From positions 62,001 through 126,000 of the forward strand of contig JBGALT010000003.1 in NCBI GenBank assembly GCA_044223665.1: a stretch of DNA of 64,000 nt, read 5' to 3'. This document shows, piece by piece, positions 36,125 through 46,596 of the stretch (the stretch's first letter is position 1; every line of letters begins with the position of its first letter). Below the pieces are notes generated by a model. That model did not search any database and was not told where the DNA came from. It saw only the letters and a list, made by a program, of their open reading frames with translations. Origin of the DNA: JBBSAT01 sp044223665 (GTDB lineage Bacteria > Myxococcota_A > Polyangia > Polyangiales > Sandaracinaceae). A program made the translations under genes and the position numbers.

Positions 36125-36203
36125 CCGACGACCCCCGTCCTGCGTTGGCTCACCGCGCTCCACGAACCGTCCGCCGTCCCGTCCTTGAAGCCCCAATTCC
36201 GGC

Positions 36204-36995
36204 GTGGTAGCCCGCGTCGTGACTTCGAACGGCGCCACGACGCTTCCTGTCCCCGGCCACGTCGCGATCATCATGGATGGCAACGGGCGCTGGGCCGAAC
36301 GCCGCGGCCTGCCTCGTCCGCTGGGGCACCGGGAGGGAAGCGAAGCCGTCCGGCGCACGACGCGCGCCTGCCGCCGGTCTGGCGTACGCGCCCTCACGCT
36401 CTTCGCGTTCAGCGAGCAGAACTGGGAGCGCAGCCGTCCCGAGGTCGATGCGCTCATGGCGCTGCTCTGCGAGTTCCTGCTCTCCGAGCGCGAGGAGCTG
36501 ATCGCCAACGGGATCACGTTGCGCTCGGTGGGCCGCATCCACCGCCTGCCTTCAACGGTTCGGTCGGTGCTCCAGGAGATCGAGCGCGACACCGCGCATC
36601 TGAGCGACATGACGCTCACGCTCGCCCTGTCGTATGGCGGGCGCGAGGAGATGGTCGACGCCGCGCGGGCACTCGCCGAGCGCGCGCGCGACGGTACCCT
36701 CGACCCGGCGGCGATCGACGAAGCGATGCTCCGGGACGCCTTGCCGTCGCTGCGTGTCGGCGACGTCGATCTCCTCATTCGCACCGGCGGCGAGCAGCGA
36801 ATCTCGAACTTCCTGCTCTTCGGTGCCGCCTACGCCGAGCTGTTCTTCTCTCCGGGTCTCTGGCCCGACTTCGACGAGGCTCACCTCGAGGCCGCGTTCT
36901 CGGCGTTCCGCGCGCGAGACCGACGATTCGGTCGCACGACGCCCTCGATCGCCCTCGATAGCCTCGAGCCGTCCGAGCCTTACGTTCATGTCTGA
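36204..36995 (+). CDS. uppS: Undecaprenyl diphosphate synthase (cis-prenyltransferase)
   Basis: A 263-residue enzyme making undecaprenyl-PP, the wall lipid carrier. N-terminal HVAIIMDGNGRWAERRGL (catalytic Asp25), FAFSEQNWERS, and DLLIRTGGEQRISNFLL are family signatures. GTG 36204 gives a short N-terminal extension; GTG 36219 is an alternative. Overlaps cdsA by 8 nt. Confidence 0.94.
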   Translation: MVARVVTSNGATTLPVPGHVAIIMDGNGRWAERRGLPRPLGHREGSEAVRRTTRACRRSGVRALTLFAFSEQNWERSRPEVDALMALLCEFLLSEREELIANGITLRSVGRIHRLPSTVRSVLQEIERDTAHLSDMTLTLALSYGGREEMVDAARALAERARDGTLDPAAIDEAMLRDALPSLRVGDVDLLIRTGGEQRISNFLLFGAAYAELFFSPGLWPDFDEAHLEAAFSAFRARDRRFGRTTPSIALDSLEPSEPYVHV

Positions 36996-37851
36996 GAAGG
37001 ACTCCGCGCCTTCCGCGCCCGCTCTGGCGGGCGCTTCGAGCGCGTTCGTGCGGAACACCCTCACCCGGCTCGCCACGGCCGTCGTGGGCATCCCCATCCT
37101 GCTCTACTTCATGTTCTGGGCGCCCGAATGGGCGTTCCAGGCCATCGTCCTGCTCGCGATCGCGCGCTCGGCCCACGAGCTCATGTCGATGACGATGCAG
37201 GGAGCGCGCGAGTCCTATCTCGCAGGGTGCTTCTCGACCGTTCAGCTCGCGGCGGTCCTCTCCCTGACGTCCGATCGCCTCTCGCTCTTGCTCTCGGTGC
37301 TCGCCATCGTGGTGGTGGGTGTCCTCGTGCCTCTCGCGCGGCCCGAGCCGCTGGAGCGCGCGGGCCTTCGCCTCGCCTGGCTCGTCGCGGGCCCGCTCTA
37401 CGTCGGCGGCCTGCTCGCCTCGCTCGCACGCATCCACCAGTTCGAGCACGGAGGCGCCTGGGTGCTCCTCGCGATGTGGATCGCGTGGGCCAGCGACACG
37501 GGTGCCTACTTCGCGGGCCGATTCTTTGGCAAGCACAAGCTGGCGCCGCGGGTCTCCCCCGCCAAGACGATCGAGGGCGCGCTCGGAGGTTTGCTCGCGA
37601 GCCTGACGGGTGCCCTCGCCGCTCACTTCTGGTTTCTGCCCACGCTCCCGCTGGTGAACGCGCTCGTGCTCGTGGCGATCGCCAACGTGCTCGGCCAGGC
37701 GGGAGACCTCGTGGAGTCGCTCGTGAAGCGCTCCACCGGGGTCAAGGACTCCGGTAGCATCCTGCCGGGGCACGGCGGCATGCTGGACCGGGTCGACGCC
37801 CTCATGTTCACCTCGACGGCGTGCTGGGTCTATCTCGAGATCTTCGGCTGA
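36988..37851 (+). CDS. cdsA: Phosphatidate cytidylyltransferase
   Basis: A 287-residue membrane enzyme with about eight hydrophobic helices. The C-terminal signature runs SPAKTIEGALGG, then DLVESLVKRSTGVKDSG, LPGHGGMLDRVDA. It makes CDP-diacylglycerol for phospholipids. ATG lies inside the end of uppS (ATGTCTGA), so both are translated together, a common uppS-cdsA pairing. Confidence 0.94.
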   Translation: MSEKDSAPSAPALAGASSAFVRNTLTRLATAVVGIPILLYFMFWAPEWAFQAIVLLAIARSAHELMSMTMQGARESYLAGCFSTVQLAAVLSLTSDRLSLLLSVLAIVVVGVLVPLARPEPLERAGLRLAWLVAGPLYVGGLLASLARIHQFEHGGAWVLLAMWIAWASDTGAYFAGRFFGKHKLAPRVSPAKTIEGALGGLLASLTGALAAHFWFLPTLPLVNALVLVAIANVLGQAGDLVESLVKRSTGVKDSGSILPGHGGMLDRVDALMFTSTACWVYLEIFG

Positions 37852-37861
37852 CCCGCGAACC

Positions 37862-38992
37862 TCAGAACCGCCCGAGCGCCCAGACCCCACCGCCGTAGGG
37901 CATCAGCACGGGGACCACGGCCACCGACTCCCCGCTCTGCGGCGCGTTCGTCTGGTCGAGGATGAAGAGCGTGACCGTCGCTCCGGCCCCGAGGATCGAC
38001 GCGATCAGCATCACGTCCGTCACGGCCGCCAGCGAGCGCGCCAGCGAGGCCTGCGACTCCCCGTCCGCCCGCGCGGCCGCGACGAGCATCGCGTCGGAGG
38101 TCGGGTCGTTCGCGATCGACACATCGTTGTTGAAGCGGTCGTTCGCCTGGAGGGCGAGCGGGCCGGTGATCAACGCCGTGATCAGCACGGCGCCCGTCAG
38201 GCTGGCGGCCAAGATCGTGGGCCACGAGATCTGCAGGCCCCCGCCATGGCTCTCGGCGGGCTCCGTCGGCTCGGTGGTCTCGGTCGGCCCCACCGTCGTC
38301 TCGGTGGTCTGCGCCGTCTCCACGGTCGTCGTCGTCGCGGTGGTCTCGGCCGTCGTCGTCTCCGTCGTGGTCGTGGTCGCGGTCTCGCTCGTGGTCGCGG
38401 TGGCGGTCGTGGCGGCGACGGTCTCCGCGCGCGAGAGCCGGATGGCCACCCGCGCGTCGGCGCCGCCGGCGACCTCGACCGTCTGCGTTTCGGTCCGATA
38501 CCCCTCGAGGCGGATCTCGATCTGATGGCGCCCCTGCACGACACGCACGGGCTCGGTCACGGGCGCGCGCCGCTGGTCGCTGCCATCGATCGTGATGATC
38601 GCCCCGTCGGGGCTGACCTGGAACGTGAGGGTTCCGATGCGGCGCCGCAGCTCGCGGATCGAGGCCTCGATCTCGCGCCGCTGGGCGGCCGTCGGATGGT
38701 CGGCCTCGCTCAGGTAGTGCTCGAAGTGGAAGAGCGCCTCGACCGGCCGGTCGAGCTGCTGGTAGCAGTTGGCGATGTTGAGGCGGACGCTCGCGTGCGG
38801 CGAGAGCCGATACGCCTCCTGGAACGCGTCGAGCGCCCGCTGGTAGTCGCCGCTCTGGAACAGCGAGACGCCCTGCGTGAACTGCTCCCGTGCGCGCGTC
38901 GTGTCGTCCTGCGCGGCGCCGGTCCCGGCCCAACCGAGCTGCAGCATCGCGAGCGTGCAGGCCAAGACAAGGACACGTGCGATCGCCGACAT
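37862..38992 (-). CDS. Exported TPR-PEGA protein with Thr-rich linker
   Basis: A 376-residue protein: signal peptide ending about TGAAQ, a tetratricopeptide region (GVSLFQSGDYQRALDAFQEA, SVRLNIANCYQQLDRPVEAL), a PEGA-like beta domain (SPDGAIITIDGSDQRRAPV), a long Thr/Glu-rich linker (ATTATATTSETATTTTTETT), and two C-terminal hydrophobic segments. It is a surface or periplasmic protein of the type common in myxobacteria; function unknown. Its 3' end meets cdsA tail-to-tail at 10 bp. Confidence 0.78.
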   Translation of the reverse strand: MSAIARVLVLACTLAMLQLGWAGTGAAQDDTTRAREQFTQGVSLFQSGDYQRALDAFQEAYRLSPHASVRLNIANCYQQLDRPVEALFHFEHYLSEADHPTAAQRREIEASIRELRRRIGTLTFQVSPDGAIITIDGSDQRRAPVTEPVRVVQGRHQIEIRLEGYRTETQTVEVAGGADARVAIRLSRAETVAATTATATTSETATTTTTETTTAETTATTTTVETAQTTETTVGPTETTEPTEPAESHGGGLQISWPTILAASLTGAVLITALITGPLALQANDRFNNDVSIANDPTSDAMLVAAARADGESQASLARSLAAVTDVMLIASILGAGATVTLFILDQTNAPQSGESVAVVPVLMPYGGGVWALGRF

Positions 38993-39024
38993 GGGGCCTC
39001 CGACGCGAAGCGTAGAAGGCGAGC

Positions 39025-40416
39025 CTACGAATTTCGTGCGCGCCCCGTCAATGCACGGCGACGGACGAGCACGAGGACGAGCAGCAGCGAGGCCCACCCG
39101 CTCCCGCTCCCGCCTCTTCCGGCGCGACAGCCGCACGTCGGGGCCGGGCTCGGCGCACCCGCTCCTCCGTCCATCCCGATCCCCGCGTCGAGCTCGGCGC
39201 CTCCGTCGATGCAGCCGGCGGCCGACGCATCGGGATCGGGCGGCAGCGCGTCCGGCGCGGAGGCGAGGCCGAGGTCGAACTGCACGTCGGGCCAATACGA
39301 CGGGCAGACGAGACCGACCTCCGTGCACATCGGGCAGCCCACCTCGTTCGTCGCGTCCTCGAAGCGCCAGACTTGCTCCACGTGCGCTCCGAGATCGCTC
39401 GATCGACCGAGCGCGAAGGGGCCCACGACGTCGTCGGTACAGACCCAGAGCTGCCCCGGACGGAACGACAAGCACCGGACTCTCAGCGAAGCATCGATGG
39501 TATCAAACGCAGCACCACGATCGTCGGAGCGGTAGAAGCCGCCATACCAGCTCCCCGCCCACACGTGCCCATCGCCGTCGATGGCCAGACCCGTGATCTC
39601 CGGCATGCGCGCGACCTCGACGAACGTCGCGCCGCCGTCGGCCGAGCGCAGCAGTCGCTCGTCCATCGTGTCCGTCGTGCGCCGCACGGTGCGCGCGTAC
39701 AGGATGTCGGGGCTCGTCGGGTCCACTCCGAGCACGTGCACGTTTCGCTCGCCGTAGTCCGTACGCTCCACGTCGACGAGCGGGATCTCCGTCGCGTCGA
39801 AGGTGCGTCCGCCGTCGCTCGAGCGCCAGACGTAGGCGCGGCGCGGCTCGGTGGCCGTCGCGAGCACGACGCCGCTCGCGTACACCCGCATCGGGTCGCT
39901 CGGCGATGGCATCACGCGCTCGAGCAGCGTCCCTCGCGGAAACGTCGCGCGCAGCTCGTAGCTCTCGCCTTCGTCGCTCGTGTGCAGGATCGTGTTCTCG
40001 CGATCGCCCGGCGAAGTGGCCAGCCATGCTCCGTGCGCGTCGAAGGGATCGTTCTCCACGTCGATGACGAGCAGCCCTTCGAGGGCCGGATCCGTCACGA
40101 GATCGTAGCTGCATCCGCTCGCGTCCGAGCGCGCGAGCCCGTCGAACGTGCTGGCGAGCACGCGCCCCGATGCCATCACGGCGATCCGAGGATCCTCGAT
40201 GGTGCGGTCGAAGCCCACCGCCGTCGCGCACGTCCAGGAGAACGAGGCGCCGTCGTCGTGGCTCGTCAAGAGGCCCCAGGTCGCGCGGACCACGAGATGC
40301 GTGGGATCGGCCGGGTCGAAGGCCAGCTGCCCGAGCGATGGCTGCCGGCCGTGGGCCTGGGCCGTGGAGGCGGCCAGCGCCGAAGCGCACGCCAGCCACG
40401 GCCAGAGCCGCCTCAT
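39025..40416 (-). CDS. Beta-propeller surface protein with MYXO-CTERM-like anchor
   Basis: A 463-residue exported protein: signal MRRLWPWLACASALAASTAQA, several BNR/sialidase-like repeats with Ser-Asp-Gly-Gly motifs (VWRSSDGGRTFDA, LLRSADGGATFVE, FYRSDDRGAAFDT), a Cys-rich portion (GCPMCTEVGLVC), an Asp/Ala/Gly linker, and a C-terminal GCRAGRGG, hydrophobic stretch and RRR. The tail fits the MYXO-CTERM sorting type used in myxobacterial surface proteins. ATG overlaps the upstream gene's stop as ATGA. Confidence 0.8.
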   Translation of the reverse strand: MRRLWPWLACASALAASTAQAHGRQPSLGQLAFDPADPTHLVVRATWGLLTSHDDGASFSWTCATAVGFDRTIEDPRIAVMASGRVLASTFDGLARSDASGCSYDLVTDPALEGLLVIDVENDPFDAHGAWLATSPGDRENTILHTSDEGESYELRATFPRGTLLERVMPSPSDPMRVYASGVVLATATEPRRAYVWRSSDGGRTFDATEIPLVDVERTDYGERNVHVLGVDPTSPDILYARTVRRTTDTMDERLLRSADGGATFVEVARMPEITGLAIDGDGHVWAGSWYGGFYRSDDRGAAFDTIDASLRVRCLSFRPGQLWVCTDDVVGPFALGRSSDLGAHVEQVWRFEDATNEVGCPMCTEVGLVCPSYWPDVQFDLGLASAPDALPPDPDASAAGCIDGGAELDAGIGMDGGAGAPSPAPTCGCRAGRGGSGSGWASLLLVLVLVRRRALTGRARNS

Positions 40417-40829
40417 CGCAGCGGCTGTCCAGCCACGACGACGAGGTCGACGTACCAGTAGCCGTTGACCTCGGAGAGCTCGAAGGCGACCGGCGTCTCG
40501 CCGCTCTCGCCCCAGAGCGCGCCCTCGACCGTCACGTGGCCGTCGTCGTGCTCTTCATCGCTCGTCAGCATCGCGAACGAGTGTTGCTCGAGCACGTCGA
40601 TCGCTTCGACGTTCGTCTGCAACTGGCTCGCCGAGTGCGTGGACTGGTAGTCGGAGCTCATGCGCGCGAGCGCATCGGCGTAGGCCCGATCGCGCACGTT
40701 CGTGAGGAAGCCATCGGCGGCGTCGGTCGCTGGCGAGATGCTCGCGAGCATCCACGGAATGCTCAGCCCGACGACGCAGAGGCCTCCGAACAAGAGCAAG
40801 CCGCAGCCGATGCCGAGTACGCGCGTCAC
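40413..40829 (-). CDS. Membrane-anchored hypothetical protein
   Basis: A 138-residue protein with an N-terminal membrane anchor (LGIGCGLLLFGGLCVVGLSI) and a compact domain resembling the DUF4878/NTF2-like fold (FLTNVRDRAYADALARMSSD, then VNGYWYVDLV). GTG start one nucleotide after the preceding stop; the stop overlaps the propeller gene start, so these genes form an operon. Function unknown. Confidence 0.65.
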   Translation of the reverse strand: MTRVLGIGCGLLLFGGLCVVGLSIPWMLASISPATDAADGFLTNVRDRAYADALARMSSDYQSTHSASQLQTNVEAIDVLEQHSFAMLTSDEEHDDGHVTVEGALWGESGETPVAFELSEVNGYWYVDLVVVAGQPLR

Positions 40830-40830
40830 G

Positions 40831-41412
40831 TCAGCGAGACCAGGGATCGATCACGTCGTCGTATCCGCGTCGCGTCGCCGGGGAGCCCGAGAACGGGTCC
40901 ACGAGCTCTTGGACCTGCGCGAGGGTGCGATGGTGCGAGAAGGTCTGCCCCGCGAACGGGTCGAGGATCTCGTCGCCGATCAGCGCGATCCACTCGGTGC
41001 GACGTGCTGCCGGTGCCGTCGGTGCCGCCACGGGAGTCGGCGCCGGCTCGGTGTCGGCGAAGACCGTCACCGCGATGCGCGCCAGGGCCGCGACGGTGCT
41101 GGTCCGGAGGATCACCGTGCGCGTCGTGTGGGTCTCGCCCCGAGTGAGGTCGATGACCCACCGGTCCGGTGGCGAGAACGCGATCGTGAAGCGTCCCACC
41201 GCGCCGTTGGCGCCGTCGTCGGTCAGCCGCAGCACCGGGCGCCGCAGCGCGCTCGCGATGGCGCGCCGCACGCGCTCTCCACTGACGTGCGCGCCGCCGC
41301 CTTCGAAGACGAGCACCAGCGGCGCGGGCGTCGCCGGCGGCGTGGCTGCCGTCTGTGCATGGGCGCTGCTCGCGATCGAGACCAGCACGAAGGCGAGCGC
41401 CAAGATGCGCAT
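40831..41412 (-). CDS. Exported hypothetical protein
   Basis: A 193-residue protein with a signal peptide MRILALAFVLVSIASSAHA and Ala/Pro/Thr-rich spacers. Two modules (VFEGGGAHVSGERVRRAIAS; TEWIALIGDEILDPFAGQTF) flank the linker. No family recognised. First gene of the three-gene operon with the anchored protein and the propeller protein. Confidence 0.6.
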   Translation of the reverse strand: MRILALAFVLVSIASSAHAQTAATPPATPAPLVLVFEGGGAHVSGERVRRAIASALRRPVLRLTDDGANGAVGRFTIAFSPPDRWVIDLTRGETHTTRTVILRTSTVAALARIAVTVFADTEPAPTPVAAPTAPAARRTEWIALIGDEILDPFAGQTFSHHRTLAQVQELVDPFSGSPATRRGYDDVIDPWSR

Positions 41413-41487
41413 GACGTCGTGGAGGGTACGGGACGCGGCGGGGGCTGCCAAGGCTCGAGCGCCGCGCGGGCGCTCTCGGGGGCCGCC

Positions 41488-41567
41488 GGTGCGACGGCCC
41501 GGTGCGACGACCCCGGTGCGACGGCCCCGCTGCGACGGCCCCGGTGCGACGGCCCGGTGCGACGACC
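41488..41567. repeat. Tandem 12-14 bp repeat beside tRNA-Ala
   Basis: Six contiguous units of consensus GGTGCGACGGCCCC with small changes (GGTGCGACGACCCC, GCTGCGACGGCCCC). It begins 22 bp beyond the tRNA 3' end, within the transcript path. No spacers, so not CRISPR. Confidence 0.75.
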
Positions 41568-41589
41568 GGCTGCGGAGCCGACTGTTTCA

Positions 41590-41662
41590 TGGAGCCGAGC
41601 GGGATCGAACCGCTGACCTCCTCGATGCCATCGAGGCGCTCTCCCAACTGAGCTACGACCCC
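41590..41662 (-). tRNA. tRNA-Ala (GGC)
   Basis: A 73-nt cloverleaf on the minus strand. Acceptor GGGGTCG/CGGCTCC pairs with one G-U; D arm GCTC-AGTTGGGA-GAGC; anticodon stem CCTCG/CGAGG with loop ATGGCAT, anticodon GGC; T arm AGCGG-TTCGATC-CCGCT; discriminator A. The 3' CCA is not encoded. Confidence 0.96.
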
Positions 41663-41676
41663 TGGAAGGGAGGCGC

Positions 41677-41705
41677 GACTTAGCAAGCGCGCCCAGGCGT
41701 GTCAA
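41677..41705 (-). promoter_or_regulatory. Promoter of tRNA-Ala
   Basis: Minus strand TTGACA (41705-41700), 17 nt, then TAAGTC (41682-41677) preceded by TGC, an extended -10 form. The start would fall a few nt before the tRNA 5' end (41662). Confidence 0.55.
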
Positions 41706-41799
41706 CGCGTTCACAGCCTCGAGGCGCTCCGCCCCGATCTTCGACGCCGCGTGAATCGCGAGGAAAACTGGACGTCGATCCGAGCGTAGGGAGCTTTCG

Positions 41800-43569
41800 A
41801 TGAAGCGTCTCGTCGTCTGCCTCGCGGCCGCCGTCGGAGCGAGCGCGTGTGGTCACTACTATCACGGCTACTACCCGGGCGCGGTCGCGCTCGATGCCCC
41901 GACCGTCGTCGTCGGCAGCGAGGACACGGCCATCGTCGCCGGCACCATCGTCACCGGGACCGCCAGCGGCGTCTGGACGTCTTCGAACGGATGGAGTGGC
42001 GCGTCGAGCCCCGTCGCGCTCGCCGACGCGTCGGGCAGCGGGGCGAGCGTGAGCATCGTCGCCGACGCGAGCTGCAGCGTGCCCCGGGTCGCGGCCCAGG
42101 CGCCGGTGACGGGCAACGGGGTCGGGCTCCCGGGCCTGGTCGGCGCCGGCATCCACGTGACGTGCAACGCGTGTAGCGTCGATGCCGCGGGCGGCGCGAC
42201 CTCGTCCTCGTCGTCGGCGTCGGCGTCCGGATCACCTCCGTCCTCCGGAGCCGGTGCCAGCGGGACGAGCGCAGGACCGGACGTGATCGCCGCGCTCTCG
42301 CTCCTCGGCTCGCTCTCGTCGCTCTCGCTGGGCGGCGATGCGACCGTCGCCGCCTCCGACGCGGCACGTCTGGAGGCCTCGCTCGCTCACGATGCGCTCC
42401 CCCATGCCGGCGGGGACAGCGCGATCGTCGTGCGCGCGCTGGGAGGCCCGCCCGGGCCCACGCCCACCCCGGTCCGTGTCCACCTGGTGATCGACGCGAG
42501 CGCCTCGATGGAGTCCCGATGGGACGAGGTCCTCGAGGCCGCCATCGCGCTGGTCGGTCGCCTCCGTCCCGCCGACGAGCTGCAGATCGTCGTCTACTCG
42601 ACGGGTGCGCGCGTGGTGTTCCCGCCAGCCCGCGTCGAGGGCGGCGACTCGGCCCGCGCCGTCATCCGCGGCCTCACGTGCTCCGGGCAGACCAACATCG
42701 AGGCGGGGCTGCGGGCCGCCTACGGTGCGCTCGACCCGCACGGCGGATCCGTCGTGCTGCTCCTCTCGGACGGCGTCCCCGAGGGCGGATACGCGACCCC
42801 GGGCGAGCTCGGATCGCTCGCCGCCGATGCGCGCACCCGCACCGGCGCGACGACCGTCACGATCGGCCTCGGCAACGAGTTCCATCCCGGGATTCTCCGC
42901 GCCATCGCGCGCCGCGGCGGCGGCGACTTCCGGATCGCGCCGAGCTCTCGCGAGCTGGCGGCGGTGCTCGAGGCGGAGCTCGAGGCGCACACGAACGTCG
43001 TCGCGCGCGACGTCGCCTTCGAGCTCCAGCTGGCGCCGGGCGTCCAGATCGCGGCGAGCCTCGATCTCGCCTCGCTCGATGCCGCCGTCGTCGTCGACGG
43101 CGCCCACGTCACCGTCCGCCTCGGGACTCTCGCGGCGAGCGAGACGCGCACCGTCGTGCTGCCCATCGTGGTGTCGTCTCCGCCGGCGGCCGTCGCGCAG
43201 ATCTCGGCCTCGGCCACGGTGGTCGCCGGGTCGCTGACGGGCCAGCGCGCGCTCTCGCTGCGCGAGGCGCCGCGCGCGATCCCAGCCGGTGGGCTCGCCG
43301 CCTCGCTCGACGCCGACCTCGCGAGCGCGCTCGCCTCGGCTGCGACCTCCGTCGAGAACGGTGATGCGCGCACGGCGGCGGCCACTCTCCGAGCCCACGC
43401 GGACACCGCTCGCCGGGTGGCGAGCGGCGACCCGGCGATCCTCGCGCGCGTCGAGCACTCGCTCGCGTTCGCCGCAGGCCTCGAGGCGTCGGTGCCGAGC
43501 GCCAGCTGGGGCGCGCGACGCCAGGCCGCCTCGGCGATGTTCGAGTGGTCGGTCGGTCTCGGGCGCTGA
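41800..43569 (+). CDS. VWA-domain lipoprotein
   Basis: A 589-residue lipoprotein: leader MKRLVVCLAAAVGASAC, a Ser/Gly/Ala-rich region (about 60-170), then a von Willebrand A domain with MIDAS VHLVIDASASMESRWDE and later LLLSDGVPEGGYATP, followed by a helical tail. It resembles the VWA/VIT-type secreted proteins. RBS GGAG 7 nt upstream of ATG. Ligand unknown. Confidence 0.8.
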   Translation: MKRLVVCLAAAVGASACGHYYHGYYPGAVALDAPTVVVGSEDTAIVAGTIVTGTASGVWTSSNGWSGASSPVALADASGSGASVSIVADASCSVPRVAAQAPVTGNGVGLPGLVGAGIHVTCNACSVDAAGGATSSSSSASASGSPPSSGAGASGTSAGPDVIAALSLLGSLSSLSLGGDATVAASDAARLEASLAHDALPHAGGDSAIVVRALGGPPGPTPTPVRVHLVIDASASMESRWDEVLEAAIALVGRLRPADELQIVVYSTGARVVFPPARVEGGDSARAVIRGLTCSGQTNIEAGLRAAYGALDPHGGSVVLLLSDGVPEGGYATPGELGSLAADARTRTGATTVTIGLGNEFHPGILRAIARRGGGDFRIAPSSRELAAVLEAELEAHTNVVARDVAFELQLAPGVQIAASLDLASLDAAVVVDGAHVTVRLGTLAASETRTVVLPIVVSSPPAAVAQISASATVVAGSLTGQRALSLREAPRAIPAGGLAASLDADLASALASAATSVENGDARTAAATLRAHADTARRVASGDPAILARVEHSLAFAAGLEASVPSASWGARRQAASAMFEWSVGLGR

Positions 43570-43590
43570 TCGCGCCCGCCTCGAGGGCGA

Positions 43591-43619
43591 TTGACGTCGC
43601 GTCTCGAGGCTCCCAGAAC
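43591..43619 (+). promoter_or_regulatory. Putative promoter of the CobW-WD40 operon
   Basis: TTGACG (43591-43596), 17 nt, CAGAAC (43614-43619). The ATG at 43628 would then lie within about 5 nt of the RNA start, giving a nearly leaderless mRNA. Confidence 0.4.
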
Positions 43620-43627
43620 CCGGCGTC

Positions 43628-45097
<1,470 letters not shown>

Positions 45098-45132
45098 CGG
45101 GCGAGCCCCGCGTGACCCGGAGTCGTTGACGC

Positions 45133-46158
45133 ATGGGATTCTTCGACAAGCTCGTCGGCAAGACGGCTCCCACCGGCCCGGCCTGGACGCGCGAGCTCGG
45201 CGACCACCCGGTCGGGCTCGCCTACGTGCTCGGCGGCAAGTCGATCGCCATCACCCTCGGGAGCGGCACCGTCGTCGTGCTCGACGCGGCGAGCGGCGAG
45301 CCTCAGAGGACGATCGCCGTGCACGAGGCGGGCGCGCTCGGCATGGCGAGCGATGGGGCGCGCTTGGTGACGGGCGGCATGGACGGCAAGGCCTGCCTCG
45401 TCGACGTGGCGGCGGGGACCGTGCTCCACCGGCTCGAGGCCGACGCCGAGTGGGTCGAGCACGTCGCGATCGCTTCCGACGGAACGGTCGCGCTCGCCGC
45501 TGGAAAGGGCGTCCGCTGGGCGAGCCCCGACGGAGCCTCGATCGCCAAGCTCGGCCCGCACGCGAGCACGGTCACGGCGGTCGCGTTCTCGCCCGACGCG
45601 AGCCGGCTCGGCGCCGCGCGCTACGGCGCCATCGACGTGTGGAACCGGGACGGATCGAAGGACCGCGAGCTCGCCTGGAAGACCTCTCTCGTCTCGATCG
45701 CGTGGCAGCCCAAGGATCGCTTCGTCGCCGCCGGATGCCAGGACAACGCCGTGCACTTCTGGCGCCTCGAGACCGAGGGCGACTCGATGATGGGCGGCTA
45801 TCCCGCCAAGCCCAAGGCCCTCGCGTGGAGCCACGACGGAACGGCGCTGGCAACCGGTGGCGGCGAGGAGATCGTCGTCTGGAGCTTCCGCGGCCGCGGT
45901 CCCGAGGGCACGACACCGATCCTCCTCAAGGGGCACACCAAGCTCGTGACCACCCTGGTCGCTGCGCCGAGCGACCACCGCTTCGCGAGCGGGGGCCGAG
46001 ACGGCCTGTTCTGCGTGTGGAGGCCCCAGCGAAGCGAGAGCCCGATCGCGCAGGTCGCCATGAGCGCGCCCGTCGCCGGCGTGGCGTTCCGCGCCGACGG
46101 CGGCTTCGCAGCCGCGGCCGACGAGAAGGGTCGCGTCGTCGCGCTCAAGCTCGGGTGA
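45133..46158 (+). CDS. WD40-repeat protein
   Basis: A 341-residue cytoplasmic protein of about seven WD40-type blades (for example VVLDAASGEPQRTI, VTAVAFSPDASRLGAARYGA, LAWSHDGTALATGGGEEIVV, RFASGGRDGLFCVW). It likely forms a beta-propeller scaffold. Close spacing after the CobW-type gene suggests one operon and possibly a physical partner or client of the metal chaperone (inference). Confidence 0.85.
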   Translation: MGFFDKLVGKTAPTGPAWTRELGDHPVGLAYVLGGKSIAITLGSGTVVVLDAASGEPQRTIAVHEAGALGMASDGARLVTGGMDGKACLVDVAAGTVLHRLEADAEWVEHVAIASDGTVALAAGKGVRWASPDGASIAKLGPHASTVTAVAFSPDASRLGAARYGAIDVWNRDGSKDRELAWKTSLVSIAWQPKDRFVAAGCQDNAVHFWRLETEGDSMMGGYPAKPKALAWSHDGTALATGGGEEIVVWSFRGRGPEGTTPILLKGHTKLVTTLVAAPSDHRFASGGRDGLFCVWRPQRSESPIAQVAMSAPVAGVAFRADGGFAAAADEKGRVVALKLG

Positions 46159-46180
46159 GCGCCGGCGCTCGCGCGCTCAC
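46155..46180. terminator. Hairpin spanning two converging stop codons
   Basis: GTGAGCG (46155-46161) is complementary to CGCTCAC (46174-46180). The hairpin covers the WD40 TGA and the stop of the opposite gene. No T tract, so tentative. Confidence 0.4.
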
Positions 46181-46596
46181 TCGCCGAGGTAGTAGCCGTC
46201 GCTCGTGAGGTGCTCGAGCGCGAGGACGAGCGCCTGCTCGCGTGCGCGCGCGGTCGCGACATCGAGGTGGCCGGCGCCGCAGCGCGTACCGAACTCCGCG
46301 AGGCGGGCGCGGGTGTCGGCGAGCTCCGACTCGACTCGAGACGTGACGGCCGCGACGTCGATCACCTCGTGGCGCGCGCGCGCCTGCGTGAGCGAGGTGC
46401 GGAGCGAGGCGAGCCGGGCCTCCGCGCCGGTGATCTCGGGATGCTGCGCGCCGTAGCGGGTGCCGAGCGCGGCGAGCGACGCGCGCGCCATCACGAGGTC
46501 GATCTGCAGCGTCGTCGCGCTCGTCTGGGCGCACACGAGGCGGGCTGGCAGGAGCGCGAGGCCGAGGGTTGCTGCGATCGCCGCGCGCCGCCGCAT
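46177..46596 (-). CDS. Small exported coiled-coil protein
   Basis: A 139-residue protein: signal peptide ending about LVCAQ, then a helical, Ala/Arg/Leu-rich remainder likely to form a coiled coil (IDLVMARASLAALGTRYGAQ; a second helix ends TRCGAGHLDVATARAREQAL). No family recognised. ATG overlaps the aminotransferase stop by one base (TGATG) and has RBS GGAGG, so it is the last gene of that operon. Confidence 0.6.
   Translation of the reverse strand: MRRRAAIAATLGLALLPARLVCAQTSATTLQIDLVMARASLAALGTRYGAQHPEITGAEARLASLRTSLTQARARHEVIDVAAVTSRVESELADTRARLAEFGTRCGAGHLDVATARAREQALVLALEHLTSDGYYLGE

Noticed and set aside
41488..41567. CRISPR array
   Set aside because: Units are contiguous with no spacers and no cas genes are near.
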